From Leptotrichia shahii (lineage in GTDB: Bacteria; Fusobacteriota; Fusobacteriia; Fusobacteriales; Leptotrichiaceae), in NCBI RefSeq assembly GCF_008327825.1, contig NZ_AP019827.1, positions 1,550,001 to 1,614,000 on the forward strand: DNA of 64,000 nt, written 5' to 3'. The position numbers were made by a program, and so were the translations under genes. Shown here piece after piece: positions 18,843 to 27,033 of this stretch; within the stretch, counting starts at the first letter, position 1, and every line of letters begins with the position of its first letter. Under the pieces are notes generated by a model. That model saw only the letters and a program-made list of their open reading frames with translations. It was not told the DNA's origin and did no database searches.

Positions 18843-19337
18843 ATGAAAAATATAGTATTAATTGGAATGCCTGGTTGCGGGAAAAGTACGATTGGGTATC
18901 GGATGTCTCAAAAAATTAATTATTCCTTTTTTGATGCTGATAAATATTTGGAAGAAAAGGAAAATAGAATTATTTCAGATATTTTTTCAAAGGAAGGCGA
19001 AGAATATTTCAGAAAACTTGAAACGAAATATTTAAAAGACCTTTCTAAAAAAGAACAAATCATTATTTCAACTGGTGGAGGAGCTGTTAAAAAAAAGGAA
19101 AATATTGATATTTTGAAACAAAATGGGATCATTATATTTCTTAACAGAACAATTGAAGATATTTCAAAGGAAAACCATGAAAATAGGCCTCTTCTACAAA
19201 ATGTTGAAAATCTTTGGAAATTGTATGACGAAAGAATAAATTTATATAGAAAATATGCGGATATTATAATAAAAAATGATGATGATATGAATGTAATTGT
19301 TGAGAGAATAATTACAACTTTAAAAGGAAAACTTTAG
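18843..19337 (+). CDS. aroK: Shikimate kinase
   Basis: Phosphorylates shikimate at O3. The P-loop GMPGCGKST is at residues 8-16. FDADKYLE, the shikimate-binding FRKLE, STGGGAV and the lid Arg in NRPLL are all present. Length 164 aa is normal. aroQ follows after 25 nt, so the two are probably one transcript. Confidence 0.94.
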   Translation: MKNIVLIGMPGCGKSTIGYRMSQKINYSFFDADKYLEEKENRIISDIFSKEGEEYFRKLETKYLKDLSKKEQIIISTGGGAVKKKENIDILKQNGIIIFLNRTIEDISKENHENRPLLQNVENLWKLYDERINLYRKYADIIIKNDDDMNVIVERIITTLKGKL

Positions 19338-19362
19338 ATTAAACAATAATGAGGTGTAAAAA

Positions 19363-19803
19363 ATGAAAAAAATAATGATTATAAATGGACCTAATCTAAA
19401 TTTCTTGGGAATCAGGGAAAAAAATATCTATGGAAATGATGATTATGAAAGTATTTGCAGTTATATAAAGGAAAAATTTTCAGATAAAAAAGTGAGAATA
19501 GATATTTTACAGTCAAATTCTGAAGGAAAAATTATAGATTTTCTACAATCAGCATATTTTAGAAGTTTTGATGGAATTGTGATAAATCCAGGAGCTTACA
19601 CTCATTACAGCTATGCAATTCTTGATGCAATAAAATCAATATCTGTTCCAACGGTAGAAGTTCATTTGAGTAATATTCACGAAAGGGAAGAATTTAGAAA
19701 AACTTCAGTTACAGCAGCAGCCTGTATTGCTCAAATTTATGGAAAAGGTAAGGATGGATATGTGGAAGCTATTGAGCTTCTTTTAAAAGAAAAAAATTTT
19801 TAA
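19363..19803 (+). CDS. aroQ: 3-dehydroquinate dehydratase, type II
   Basis: Dehydrates 3-dehydroquinate to 3-dehydroshikimate, two steps before aroK. Family blocks present are IINGPNLNFLGIRE, the catalytic Tyr in NIYG, QSNSEGKIIDFLQ, NPGAYTHYSYAILDA with the catalytic His/Tyr region, and VEVHLSNIHEREEFRKTS. Length 146 aa is typical. It lies in the shikimate cluster. Confidence 0.95.
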   Translation: MKKIMIINGPNLNFLGIREKNIYGNDDYESICSYIKEKFSDKKVRIDILQSNSEGKIIDFLQSAYFRSFDGIVINPGAYTHYSYAILDAIKSISVPTVEVHLSNIHEREEFRKTSVTAAACIAQIYGKGKDGYVEAIELLLKEKNF

Positions 19804-19829
19804 TAAAAACGAAAAATAAGGATTTTAAA

Positions 19830-20264
19830 ATGGAAGAAAATAATAAAAGTGTAGAAATATGCAGACTAGCATTAAAAATGTCAATTTCTTCACGAGATGA
19901 AGAACGTAAGTTAATGAAGGAATATAAGGAAAAAGGAATAAAAACAGCGGCAGTAAATGTCGGTGGAGCAATGCCCCAGTCACGTTTTAAGTTTATAGAG
20001 AGTGCATTAATGGCAGCAAAGCGTAATAATCTTATTCAAGATGTGCATGCTCACGATGGGGCAGTAATTGGAGCAATGCGAGAAGCAATGAGTCAAATTG
20101 AGGCGATTATAAACGGGCTTAGTGTTGGTGGTAAAATTGGATTGGCAAGAGAAGGAGAACATCTGGCTGTGGCAATATTTTTAAGTGTTGGAATATTACA
20201 GTTTAACGAAGTGATAACTTCTGTTGCTCATCGTTCTGTTTCAATACTTGATAATGAAAAATAA
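19830..20264 (+). CDS. HutP-like RNA-binding regulator
   Basis: Resembles Bacillus HutP, the Mg2+- and histidine-dependent antiterminator of the hut operon: 144 aa ending in VGGKIGLAREGEHLAVAIFLSVGILQFNEVITSVAHRSV. The GEH and AHRSV segments carry the His residues that coordinate metal in HutP. No histidine-utilisation gene is near; it sits 26 nt after aroQ at the end of the aromatic block. It may sense another amino acid or regulate genes elsewhere, which is inference. Confidence 0.8.
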   Translation: MEENNKSVEICRLALKMSISSRDEERKLMKEYKEKGIKTAAVNVGGAMPQSRFKFIESALMAAKRNNLIQDVHAHDGAVIGAMREAMSQIEAIINGLSVGGKIGLAREGEHLAVAIFLSVGILQFNEVITSVAHRSVSILDNEK

Positions 20265-20303
20265 CTGTTAATAAATAAAATAAAAAATAAGGAGAAACTT
20301 GCG

Positions 20304-20975
20304 ATGGGGAAAAAATTTTTTGATGAAATTGAATTATTTCTATTTGATATGGATGGATTGCTATTTGACACAGAAACTATTTATGTTGAGTATGGACGTG
20401 AAGTGGCTAAGAAAATGGGATATACGATAACGAAGGAAATCGTGGAAAAAACGACAGGTGTTGTAAATGATAAGGCAAGAATGCTATTTAAAGAGGCATT
20501 AGGAGAGGATTTCCCTTACGACGAAGTAATGGGAACAGTAAGAGCCCATATATTTGAACTGGCTAAAAAAAGTGAAGTGCCATTAAAGCCAGGAGCCTTG
20601 GAACTGCTAGAATTTTTAAAGGAAAATAAAAAGCAGATGATTTTAGCAACTTCTTCAGATTTATATATGGCAAAAGCTCTAATTGAAGGAAAAGACTTAG
20701 CAAAATATTTTTCTCATTTTGTAACAGCAGAGGACGTAGTTCACGGCAAGCCAGATCCTGAAGTATTTCTGATTGGGGCAAAGAAAGCAGGAGTAGCTCC
20801 AGAAAAGACAGCAGTATTTGAAGATTCTTTTAATGGAATAAGAGCGGCACATGCAGCGGGAACATTTCCAATTATGGTACCAGATAAATTAAAACCAACA
20901 GAAGAAATTGAAAAATTAGTTTACAAAAAATTTAACAGCTTAATTGAGGCACTCGATTATTTTCAAGGAAAATAA
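20304..20975 (+). CDS. HAD-superfamily hydrolase (beta-phosphoglucomutase/GS1-like)
   Basis: Phosphatase or phosphomutase of HAD subfamily IA. The nucleophile motif FLFDMDGLLFDTE is at residues about 13-25, motif II is LATSS, and motifs III/IV lie in HGKPDPEVFLIGAKK and VFEDSFNGIRAAHAAG. Length 223 aa is standard. The substrate cannot be told from sequence. It is part of a run of plus-strand genes with short gaps. Confidence 0.85.
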   Translation: MGKKFFDEIELFLFDMDGLLFDTETIYVEYGREVAKKMGYTITKEIVEKTTGVVNDKARMLFKEALGEDFPYDEVMGTVRAHIFELAKKSEVPLKPGALELLEFLKENKKQMILATSSDLYMAKALIEGKDLAKYFSHFVTAEDVVHGKPDPEVFLIGAKKAGVAPEKTAVFEDSFNGIRAAHAAGTFPIMVPDKLKPTEEIEKLVYKKFNSLIEALDYFQGK

Positions 20976-21013
20976 TTAATATAAATAAAATATTAAAGAG
21001 AGAAGGGAAATTA

Positions 21014-21991
21014 ATGTTTTTCGATATGCATGCAGATGTGTGGACAGATAATTTTTGGGAATATAAAAAGGGGAATAAAGATGTTATAAGAAATAAATAT
21101 AAGGAAAGATTTTTAAAGGGAGGACTTTCTGGAGGGATTTTTGTAATTTATTTGAATGCAAATGAAGTGGAAAATCCTGAAGAATATTTTTTTGCAGATT
21201 TAAGGGCAATGACTGAAGAATTGCATTATGCAAGGGATTTGATAAAAATAATAAAAGAGCCGTCTGATTTTAAAATGATGGAAAAAAGTCTGGATGAAAA
21301 AAATAAAAAATTTGGAGTTGTGCTTGGAATTGAAGGACTCCCTGGAATTGGGAATAAACTTGACTATCTTTATTTGCTGTATCAGCTTGGAGTGCGACAT
21401 ATTGGAATGACTTGGAATGAAACGAATGCTTTTGCGACAGGACAAAGTGGAGATAAAAACAGAGGACTTACACCACTTGGAATTGATGCTGTGAAAATTA
21501 TCAATGAACTTGGAATTTTGCTTGATGTTTCACATGCAAATGATAAAACTTTCTGGAATATTGTAAAACATTCTAAAAAACCATTTTTTGCTTCCCACTC
21601 AAATGCCAGAAGCCTTTGTCCAGCAATGAGAAATTTGACTGATGATCAGATTTTGTGTATTGGCGAACATGGAGGAATGGTTGGAATGAACAGTTATCAC
21701 AATTTTGTAAGTCAAAATGAGAGTGAAAAAAATTTGGAAATGCTTTTGAATCATCTGGAATATGTGGCTAATAAAATTGGACTCGATAAAGTTGGATTTG
21801 GACTTGATTTTGCAGAATATTATACGCCAGAAGGGGAAGAAGTTTCCGGGCTTTCAGGATTGCACGATGTTACAGAGCTGAGAAATGTGGAAAAAGCCTT
21901 GAAAAATAGAGGATATTCTCTAAATGAAATCGAGATGGTAACTTATAAAAATTTTATCGACTTTTTTGGAAGAGTAAGAAATTTTAAATAA
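21014..21991 (+). CDS. Membrane-dipeptidase family (M19) peptidase
   Basis: Zinc dipeptidase of the renal dipeptidase family, likely acting on dipeptides in the cytoplasm since no signal peptide is seen. The zinc ligands lie in FDMHADVW, then VLGIEGLPG, LLDVSHANDKTFWNI, FASHSNARSLCPAMRNLTDDQI and the C-terminal VGFGLDFAEY. Length 325 aa is usual for the bacterial branch. The next gene is a C26 amidase, so this pair may handle peptide or gamma-glutamyl compounds (inference). Confidence 0.88.
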   Translation: MFFDMHADVWTDNFWEYKKGNKDVIRNKYKERFLKGGLSGGIFVIYLNANEVENPEEYFFADLRAMTEELHYARDLIKIIKEPSDFKMMEKSLDEKNKKFGVVLGIEGLPGIGNKLDYLYLLYQLGVRHIGMTWNETNAFATGQSGDKNRGLTPLGIDAVKIINELGILLDVSHANDKTFWNIVKHSKKPFFASHSNARSLCPAMRNLTDDQILCIGEHGGMVGMNSYHNFVSQNESEKNLEMLLNHLEYVANKIGLDKVGFGLDFAEYYTPEGEEVSGLSGLHDVTELRNVEKALKNRGYSLNEIEMVTYKNFIDFFGRVRNFK

Positions 21992-22041
21992 AAAAAGCAG
22001 CTTTAAAAAGTTAAAGAAAAGTAAAGAAGGGAACAGAAAAA

Positions 22042-22770
22042 ATGAATAACAAAAGAAAACCATTAATAGGAATCACCACTTCGCTGGAACTAAATCCAAA
22101 CAGACTAAATGATCATAAAACAATAGTTTCAGTAGATTACAGCAAAGCTGTCATAAATTCTGGAGGAATTCCATTTATTTTGCCAATAACGGAAAATATT
22201 GAAGTTATAAAAGAGCAAATACAGCTTTTGGATGGACTTTTACTTTCGGGAGGAGGAGATCCTGATCCTGCTTTGTATGGGGAAGATTGCTTGCAGGAAG
22301 TTGGAAGTATTACACCAGAAAGAGATAAATTTGAACTTGTAATCTTGGATGAATTTATGAAAACTGGAAAACCTATTTTGGGAATTTGCCGTGGACTGCA
22401 AATTGCAAATGTTTATTTTGGTGGAAGTTTGTATCAAGATGTAAAATACATAGATACAACAATTAACCATATGCAAAAATGGCTTCCAGACTTGCCAACA
22501 CATGATATAAAAATTGAAGAGGGCAATATTTTATTTGAAATTTTTGGAAAAAAAGCAAGAACAAATTCTTATCATCATCAAATGATAAAAGATTTGGGAA
22601 ATGGATTAACTTCGATTGCAAAAGCAAACGATGGAATAATAGAGGCTTTTCAAAACAAAAATCACAAATTCTTTTATGCCGTTCAATGGCATCCTGAAAT
22701 GATGGCAGTCCGTGGCAATGAGAAAATGCAAGAGATTTTTGATAAATTTATTAAAAGTTGTAATAATTAA
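22042..22770 (+). CDS. Gamma-glutamyl hydrolase family (peptidase C26) protein
   Basis: Class I glutamine-amidotransferase fold related to PuuD, which cleaves gamma-glutamyl-GABA. The nucleophile elbow is GICRGLQIANVYFGGSLYQD with Cys at about residue 115, and the His/Glu of the triad are in VQWHPEMM. LLSGGGDPDPALYGE is the family oxyanion region. At 242 aa it is complete. The actual gamma-glutamyl substrate is unknown. Confidence 0.88.
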   Translation: MNNKRKPLIGITTSLELNPNRLNDHKTIVSVDYSKAVINSGGIPFILPITENIEVIKEQIQLLDGLLLSGGGDPDPALYGEDCLQEVGSITPERDKFELVILDEFMKTGKPILGICRGLQIANVYFGGSLYQDVKYIDTTINHMQKWLPDLPTHDIKIEEGNILFEIFGKKARTNSYHHQMIKDLGNGLTSIAKANDGIIEAFQNKNHKFFYAVQWHPEMMAVRGNEKMQEIFDKFIKSCNN

Positions 22771-22785
22771 CTTCTATAAAAAAAC

Positions 22786-22814
22786 AAAAGCTGGCTAAAT
22801 GTCAGCTTTTTCTC
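22786..22814. terminator. Bidirectional terminator between convergent genes
   Basis: AAAAGCTG (22786-22793) and CAGCTTTT (22803-22810) form a perfect 8-bp stem with a 9-nt loop and T runs on both strands, between the C26 gene and the convergent CDF gene. Confidence 0.75.
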
Positions 22815-22850
22815 TTATAGTTAAAATTTTCTCACTTTTAAAAGTATGTG

Positions 22851-23768
22851 TTAAAAGTGTGGATTTGTTTCAGGATTTTCAATTTGAACTGTCACATGTT
22901 CTATTCCGTATTCATTTTTTAAAAGTTCTACCACATCATTTACAATCTCGTAATCATTTACACCATCATATTCATCAAGTAAAATATGAAATGAGATACT
23001 TATATTTTCTTCAGAAATATTCCATAAATGAAATTCATGAATATCCTTTATTTTATCAATTGTCAAAATTTTAGCATGTATTTCGTCAATGTCTAAATCA
23101 CTAGGAACAGCTTCCATCAAAATAAAAAATGCCTCTTTTGCAATTTTTAATCCGCCAGTAAAAATAACAACGCTTATAATCACACTTATTATTATATCAA
23201 AAATAACAAGGTTAGTTAATTTCAAAATAATCGCAGCAATTATAACTCCAACAGAATTTAACGTATCGCCTAAAAAATGCCATAATGCACTCTTTACATT
23301 AAGATTTTTTTCTTTTTTTAAACTTTTCATAAGCACAAACATAAGTATTATATTAACCAAAAGTCCGATTACTGCAATTGTGAACATCGTAAAAAAATCA
23401 ACATGCTCTGGATTGAAAAGCCGTTTTACAGCCTCAATAACTATTCCGACTGAAATTATCATAAGAGCCAGTCCATTTATGAATGCAGAAATTATCTCAA
23501 TTCTCAAAAATCCATAAGTAAAATTTTTGTTTGGCTTTTTGGCTGAATAAAATACTGCTATAATACTGAACAAAAGTGCAACGACATCCGAAAACATATG
23601 AAATGAATCTGAAATAAGTGCAAGTGAACCACTAAATATCCCGCCAAATAATTCAACTAAAGCAAAAAATAGTGTCAGTAAAATTGAAGTTATCAAAGTT
23701 TTCTTTGATTGTGCCTGATATTTATAATGCTTTATATGATGGTACTTAAAATCAATTTTTTTATTCAT
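22851..23768 (-). CDS. Cation diffusion facilitator (CDF) metal exporter
   Basis: Integral membrane efflux protein (CzcD/ZitB type) exporting Zn2+ or a similar metal in exchange for protons. Six membrane segments are visible. The metal site motifs are SGSLALISDSFHMFSDVVAL (helix II, D and HxxxD) and the matching helix V WHFLGDTLNSVG. A His-rich N-terminus (YHHIKHYKYQ) and a C-terminal cytoplasmic domain (DEIHAKILTIDKIKDIHEFHLW) are typical. 305 aa. Confidence 0.92.
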   Translation of the reverse strand: MNKKIDFKYHHIKHYKYQAQSKKTLITSILLTLFFALVELFGGIFSGSLALISDSFHMFSDVVALLFSIIAVFYSAKKPNKNFTYGFLRIEIISAFINGLALMIISVGIVIEAVKRLFNPEHVDFFTMFTIAVIGLLVNIILMFVLMKSLKKEKNLNVKSALWHFLGDTLNSVGVIIAAIILKLTNLVIFDIIISVIISVVIFTGGLKIAKEAFFILMEAVPSDLDIDEIHAKILTIDKIKDIHEFHLWNISEENISISFHILLDEYDGVNDYEIVNDVVELLKNEYGIEHVTVQIENPETNPHF

Positions 23769-23900
23769 CTTATCTTTCCTTCTTTCCTATAAAAATATTT
23801 AATTTATTTTAATTATATAATAGAAGTTTTTTTATTTCAACAACATAATTTTATTTTATAGCAAAACTATTTTGAAATCTTAAAATTATTTTTAATATGG

Positions 23901-23929
23901 TTGCAGATTGCAATTTTGTATGGTAAACT
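23901..23929 (+). promoter_or_regulatory. Possible promoter for the TPR/DUF4037/DUF4125 genes
   Basis: TTGCAG, a 17-nt spacer ending TGG, then TAAACT (23924-23929), about 90 nt before the TPR gene. Moderate match only. Confidence 0.35.
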
Positions 23930-24020
23930 TTTGTTAGAAATAATAATTAAAATAGATTCAAATCATACTTTTATAACATAAAAATTAAGTAATAAAATTA
24001 ATATAAAGGAGAAATATAAA

Positions 24021-24851
24021 ATGTCAAATATATTTGAAAAAAAAGTTAGAATAAATGAATTGACAAACTTAAGAAAAGAACTTATGCAACAGGGAAATGT
24101 TGTGGAAGAGGTTAAAGTATTAAAAGAATTAGCAGAACTTACAGAAGATGTTTTTGGTGAGGAAAGCGATGAAAATATTAAAATTTTGAATGAAGTTGGG
24201 GGAACTCTTAAATATGTTGGGGAGTTTGACACGGCGAAAGATGCTTTATTAAAGGCACAAGGCTTTATTGAGAAAAAGTATGGCAAAGATAGTATTCCGT
24301 ATGCGACTTGCAGTCTAAACTTGGCAGAAGTTTACAGATTTATGAAAAAATACGATAAAACAGAAGATATTTATCTTAATACGATGAAAATTTATGAAGC
24401 TAATAATCTTCAAAATGATTATGTCTATGCAAGCGTATGTAACAATTTAGCTTTATTTTATCAAGAACTTGGGCGATTTGAAGAAGCGATTGATCTGCAG
24501 GAAAAAAGTCTGAAAGTACTGGAAAAAGTTGGAGAAAATCCCATTCAGTATGCAATTACGCTAAGTAATCTAGTACAGCCTTATTTAAAAGTAAAAAATA
24601 TCGAAAAAGCTGAAGAATATTTACAAAAATCATTAAAATTAATTGAAAAGGAAGTTGGGAAATCTCACAATTTATATGCGGCAGTTTTGAATAATATGGC
24701 AACTTTTTATTTTGAAGAGAATGAATACGAAAAGGCATTGAAATTATTCGAGGAAAGTGCAGAAATCTGTGAAAAAACATTTGGAAAGGAAAGTAATAAT
24801 TATAAAAATATTTTGGAAAATATTCAAATTGTAAAAGAAAAAATGGTTTAG
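24021..24851 (+). CDS. Tetratricopeptide-repeat protein
   Basis: 276 aa with several consecutive TPR/Kinesin-light-chain-like repeats, for example LAEVYRFMKKYDKTEDIY, LALFYQELGRFEEAIDL and MATFYFEENEYEKALKLF. No signal peptide or membrane span is present. Such repeats form a protein-binding solenoid. It ends 21 nt before the DUF4037 gene, and a DUF4125 gene follows, an arrangement I recall from other Firmicutes and Fusobacteria; the trio's joint function is unknown. Confidence 0.85.
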   Translation: MSNIFEKKVRINELTNLRKELMQQGNVVEEVKVLKELAELTEDVFGEESDENIKILNEVGGTLKYVGEFDTAKDALLKAQGFIEKKYGKDSIPYATCSLNLAEVYRFMKKYDKTEDIYLNTMKIYEANNLQNDYVYASVCNNLALFYQELGRFEEAIDLQEKSLKVLEKVGENPIQYAITLSNLVQPYLKVKNIEKAEEYLQKSLKLIEKEVGKSHNLYAAVLNNMATFYFEENEYEKALKLFEESAEICEKTFGKESNNYKNILENIQIVKEKMV

Positions 24852-24872
24852 ATTTTTTTAGAAGGAGAAAAA

Positions 24873-25826
24873 ATGGATTCAAATAAAATAAAAGGACTGG
24901 AACTTTCAAGGAAATATTTTGAAGAAATTTATCTGCCAGTTATAAAAAGTGAGTTTTCAGAAGTTTTTGAAAAAATGGCGGCTGGACTTGCGGGAGAAGG
25001 TTCAGAATGTTTTGGATTTGATGATGAGATTTCGCAGGATCATGATTTTGGACCGTCTTGCTGTATTTGGCTAACTTCGGAGGATTATGGGAAATATGGG
25101 CTGAATTTGCAAAAAAGGCTTAATGAACTACCTAAGGAATTCTTGGGATTTAGGGCATTGAATGTGAGTGAATTTGGAGATGGACGACGTGGAGTTCTGA
25201 ATATGGATGATTGGTTTTTTAAGTTTTTGGGGGATATGAAAGCACCTGAAAATTTGTATGATTGGAGATTGATTCCAGAAGAATTGCTTTCCACGGCGGT
25301 TAATGGGGAAGTTTTTTTAGATAATTTGGGAAAATTTACAAAAATTAGAAGTGACTTGGAAAAATATTTTCCAGAAGATATACGGCTTAATAAAATAGCC
25401 ACAAGATGTATGAAAATGGCACAATCTGGGCAATATAACTATTTGCGGTGTATGAGGAGAAATGAGATTGTGTCGGCAAGACTGGCAGAAACTGAATTTA
25501 TAAATGAGACAATTCATATAATTTTTTTATTAAATAAAAAGTATAAGCTGTTTTATAAATGGATGCCAAAAGCCTTGAAAAATTTAAAAATTTTAGGAGA
25601 AAAAACGTATTTTCTAATTGAGGAATTAGTAAAATTGCCAGTTGGTGCAGTAAATCGAAAATTTCAAATTATTGAAGAAATAAGTGCTAATGTGATTTTA
25701 GAATTGAAATATCAAAATATTGTTCCACGACAATTAACAAGTGATTTTTTACAGGATTACGGACCTTTTGTGCAAAATAAAATAGAAGACGAAAAGTTAA
25801 GAAACTGGAATCCTGCGATGGATTAA
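24873..25826 (+). CDS. DUF4037 (nucleotidyltransferase-like) protein
   Basis: 317 aa. GLAGEGSECFGFDDEISQDHDFGP resembles the GS..(x)..D.D core of nucleotidyltransferase folds and is the hallmark of DUF4037. A helical C-terminal half follows. A GAAGGAGAAAAA ribosome site precedes the ATG, and it follows the TPR gene closely. Substrate and activity are not known; minimal nucleotidyltransferase activity is inference from the motif. Confidence 0.82.
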   Translation: MDSNKIKGLELSRKYFEEIYLPVIKSEFSEVFEKMAAGLAGEGSECFGFDDEISQDHDFGPSCCIWLTSEDYGKYGLNLQKRLNELPKEFLGFRALNVSEFGDGRRGVLNMDDWFFKFLGDMKAPENLYDWRLIPEELLSTAVNGEVFLDNLGKFTKIRSDLEKYFPEDIRLNKIATRCMKMAQSGQYNYLRCMRRNEIVSARLAETEFINETIHIIFLLNKKYKLFYKWMPKALKNLKILGEKTYFLIEELVKLPVGAVNRKFQIIEEISANVILELKYQNIVPRQLTSDFLQDYGPFVQNKIEDEKLRNWNPAMD

Positions 25827-25836
25827 TGTAAAAAAT

Positions 25837-25952
25837 ATTAGATATATTCAATAACTATACTTAGGATTTAATAAATAAAATATCCTGAAGCAAGGGGGTC
25901 TTGACCCCTTGTAAAGACAAAAAAACTTAGTTTATCGAACATATATCTATTA
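25837..25952. repeat. Family A inverted-repeat element, copy 5
   Basis: Left end ATTAGATATATTCAATAACTA, right end in reverse ATAGATATATGTTCGATAAAC. The central palindrome is CAAGGGGGTCTTGACCCCTTG, with one extra G. It separates the DUF4037 and DUF4125 genes. Confidence 0.82.
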
Positions 25953-25996
25953 TATTTTATAAAATAATTATGGATTTAAAAATAGGAGAATCAAAA

Positions 25997-26620
25997 ATGG
26001 AAATAGAAGTTAGTAAAAAAGAAAGTTTTATTAGACAAATTTTAAAAAGAGAATGGGAATTTTTTCAAAATGTGCATCATACAGAAGGAAGAGCAGAATG
26101 TCAAGATAATCCACAGGAATTTGAAATTATGAGAAGAAGCCAATGGGAAACACTGCCTGATGAAATCTTGGAAAGTTATCTGGAAGACTTGATTTTAGCA
26201 AAACATCGTGGCGAAAACATCGTTCAGGATAAATATGCCAGAATGATGAAATATAGTGCTCCAAAAGAATATGAAGTAATCAAAAACTATTTACCTGAAA
26301 TTTCACAAGAAAAAAAAGAATTAATTCAAAAAATAGTAAAAATTTATTTACATTGGGAAGAAGAAATAATAGAAAAATATCCAAAACTTACCGCAAAAGG
26401 TCGTCCTTTACACTCAAAATATGATACTCCAAATTATACTTCAATTGAAACTTATTTAAAGGGAGAATTATCTTCATATTCAATAAAAACTTTAAAATTG
26501 TATTACGAATATATCCAAAACTGCGTTTCAAATAATATAAATTTAGCAGAAAATAATTTGGAAAATATTGTGCTGGAAAAAGGATACAAAACAATTGAAG
26601 AAGCGGAAGAAAGTTTGTAA
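25997..26620 (+). CDS. DUF4125 family protein
   Basis: 207 aa from the ATG at 25997, chosen because AGGAG lies 8 nt upstream; the in-frame ATG at 25970 has no ribosome site. Conserved-looking blocks are REWEFFQNVHHTEGRAECQDN and RRSQWETLPDEILESYLEDL. A repeat element lies between it and the DUF4037 gene, but the three-gene module TPR/DUF4037/DUF4125 is still collinear. Cytoplasmic, with no known activity. Confidence 0.82.
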   Translation: MEIEVSKKESFIRQILKREWEFFQNVHHTEGRAECQDNPQEFEIMRRSQWETLPDEILESYLEDLILAKHRGENIVQDKYARMMKYSAPKEYEVIKNYLPEISQEKKELIQKIVKIYLHWEEEIIEKYPKLTAKGRPLHSKYDTPNYTSIETYLKGELSSYSIKTLKLYYEYIQNCVSNNINLAENNLENIVLEKGYKTIEEAEESL

Positions 26621-26663
26621 AAAATAGTTTAAATTTTTTTTGAATAATAAATTTTTCTTATCT

Positions 26664-26688
26664 AACAAGGGGTAAAAATCCCCTTGTT
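26664..26688 (+). terminator. Hairpin terminator after the DUF4125 gene
   Basis: AACAAGGGG and CCCCTTGTT form a perfect 9-bp stem with loop TAAAAAT, followed by TATTAAAA. The T run is weak, and the stem resembles the family A palindrome, so it may be a repeat remnant reused as a terminator. Confidence 0.5.
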
Positions 26689-26723
26689 ATTAAAATGAAA
26701 TATTGTTTTTTTATTAAATTAAT

Positions 26724-26840
26724 ATTATAGATTTATTCGATAACTATACAAACTCAGAATTTATCAAAATAAATATCCTAAAACAAAGCGTCTTGACCCC
26801 TTGTGGAGATAAAAAACTTAGTTTATCAAACACATATTTT
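26724..26840. repeat. Family A inverted-repeat element, copy 6
   Basis: Left end ATAGATTTATTCGATAAC and right end in reverse AAATATGTGTTTGATAAAC. The palindrome is mutated to CAAAGCGTCTTGACCCCTTG. Confidence 0.75.
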
Positions 26841-27033
26841 ATAAACCGTGTTCTTCCAATATCAATATAGTATTATATTCTACTTCCACTTCTCGCGAAC
26901 CTCTATCCATTGCCATTTTATATATTTTTCACCTTCTATTATTTTTCCTTTTTTTCCTTAAGTGCCATTAACCCCTCATTTTTTCTAATTCTGATTACTT
27001 GTATTTAATACTTTTTAAAATTTTATTTTTTAT
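26841..27033. other. Intergenic remnant with a possible broken minus-strand mini-ORF
   Basis: On the minus strand GAGGGGTTAATG (about 26970) starts MALKEKKEK and then stops. Adding one A to the A7 run at 26949-26955 would extend it to IIEGEKYIKWQWIEVREKWK. It is too short to call a gene. Confidence 0.25.

Noticed and set aside
22799-23074. Plus-strand open frame after the C26 gene
   Set aside because: It is antisense to the CDF exporter and begins inside the shared terminator.
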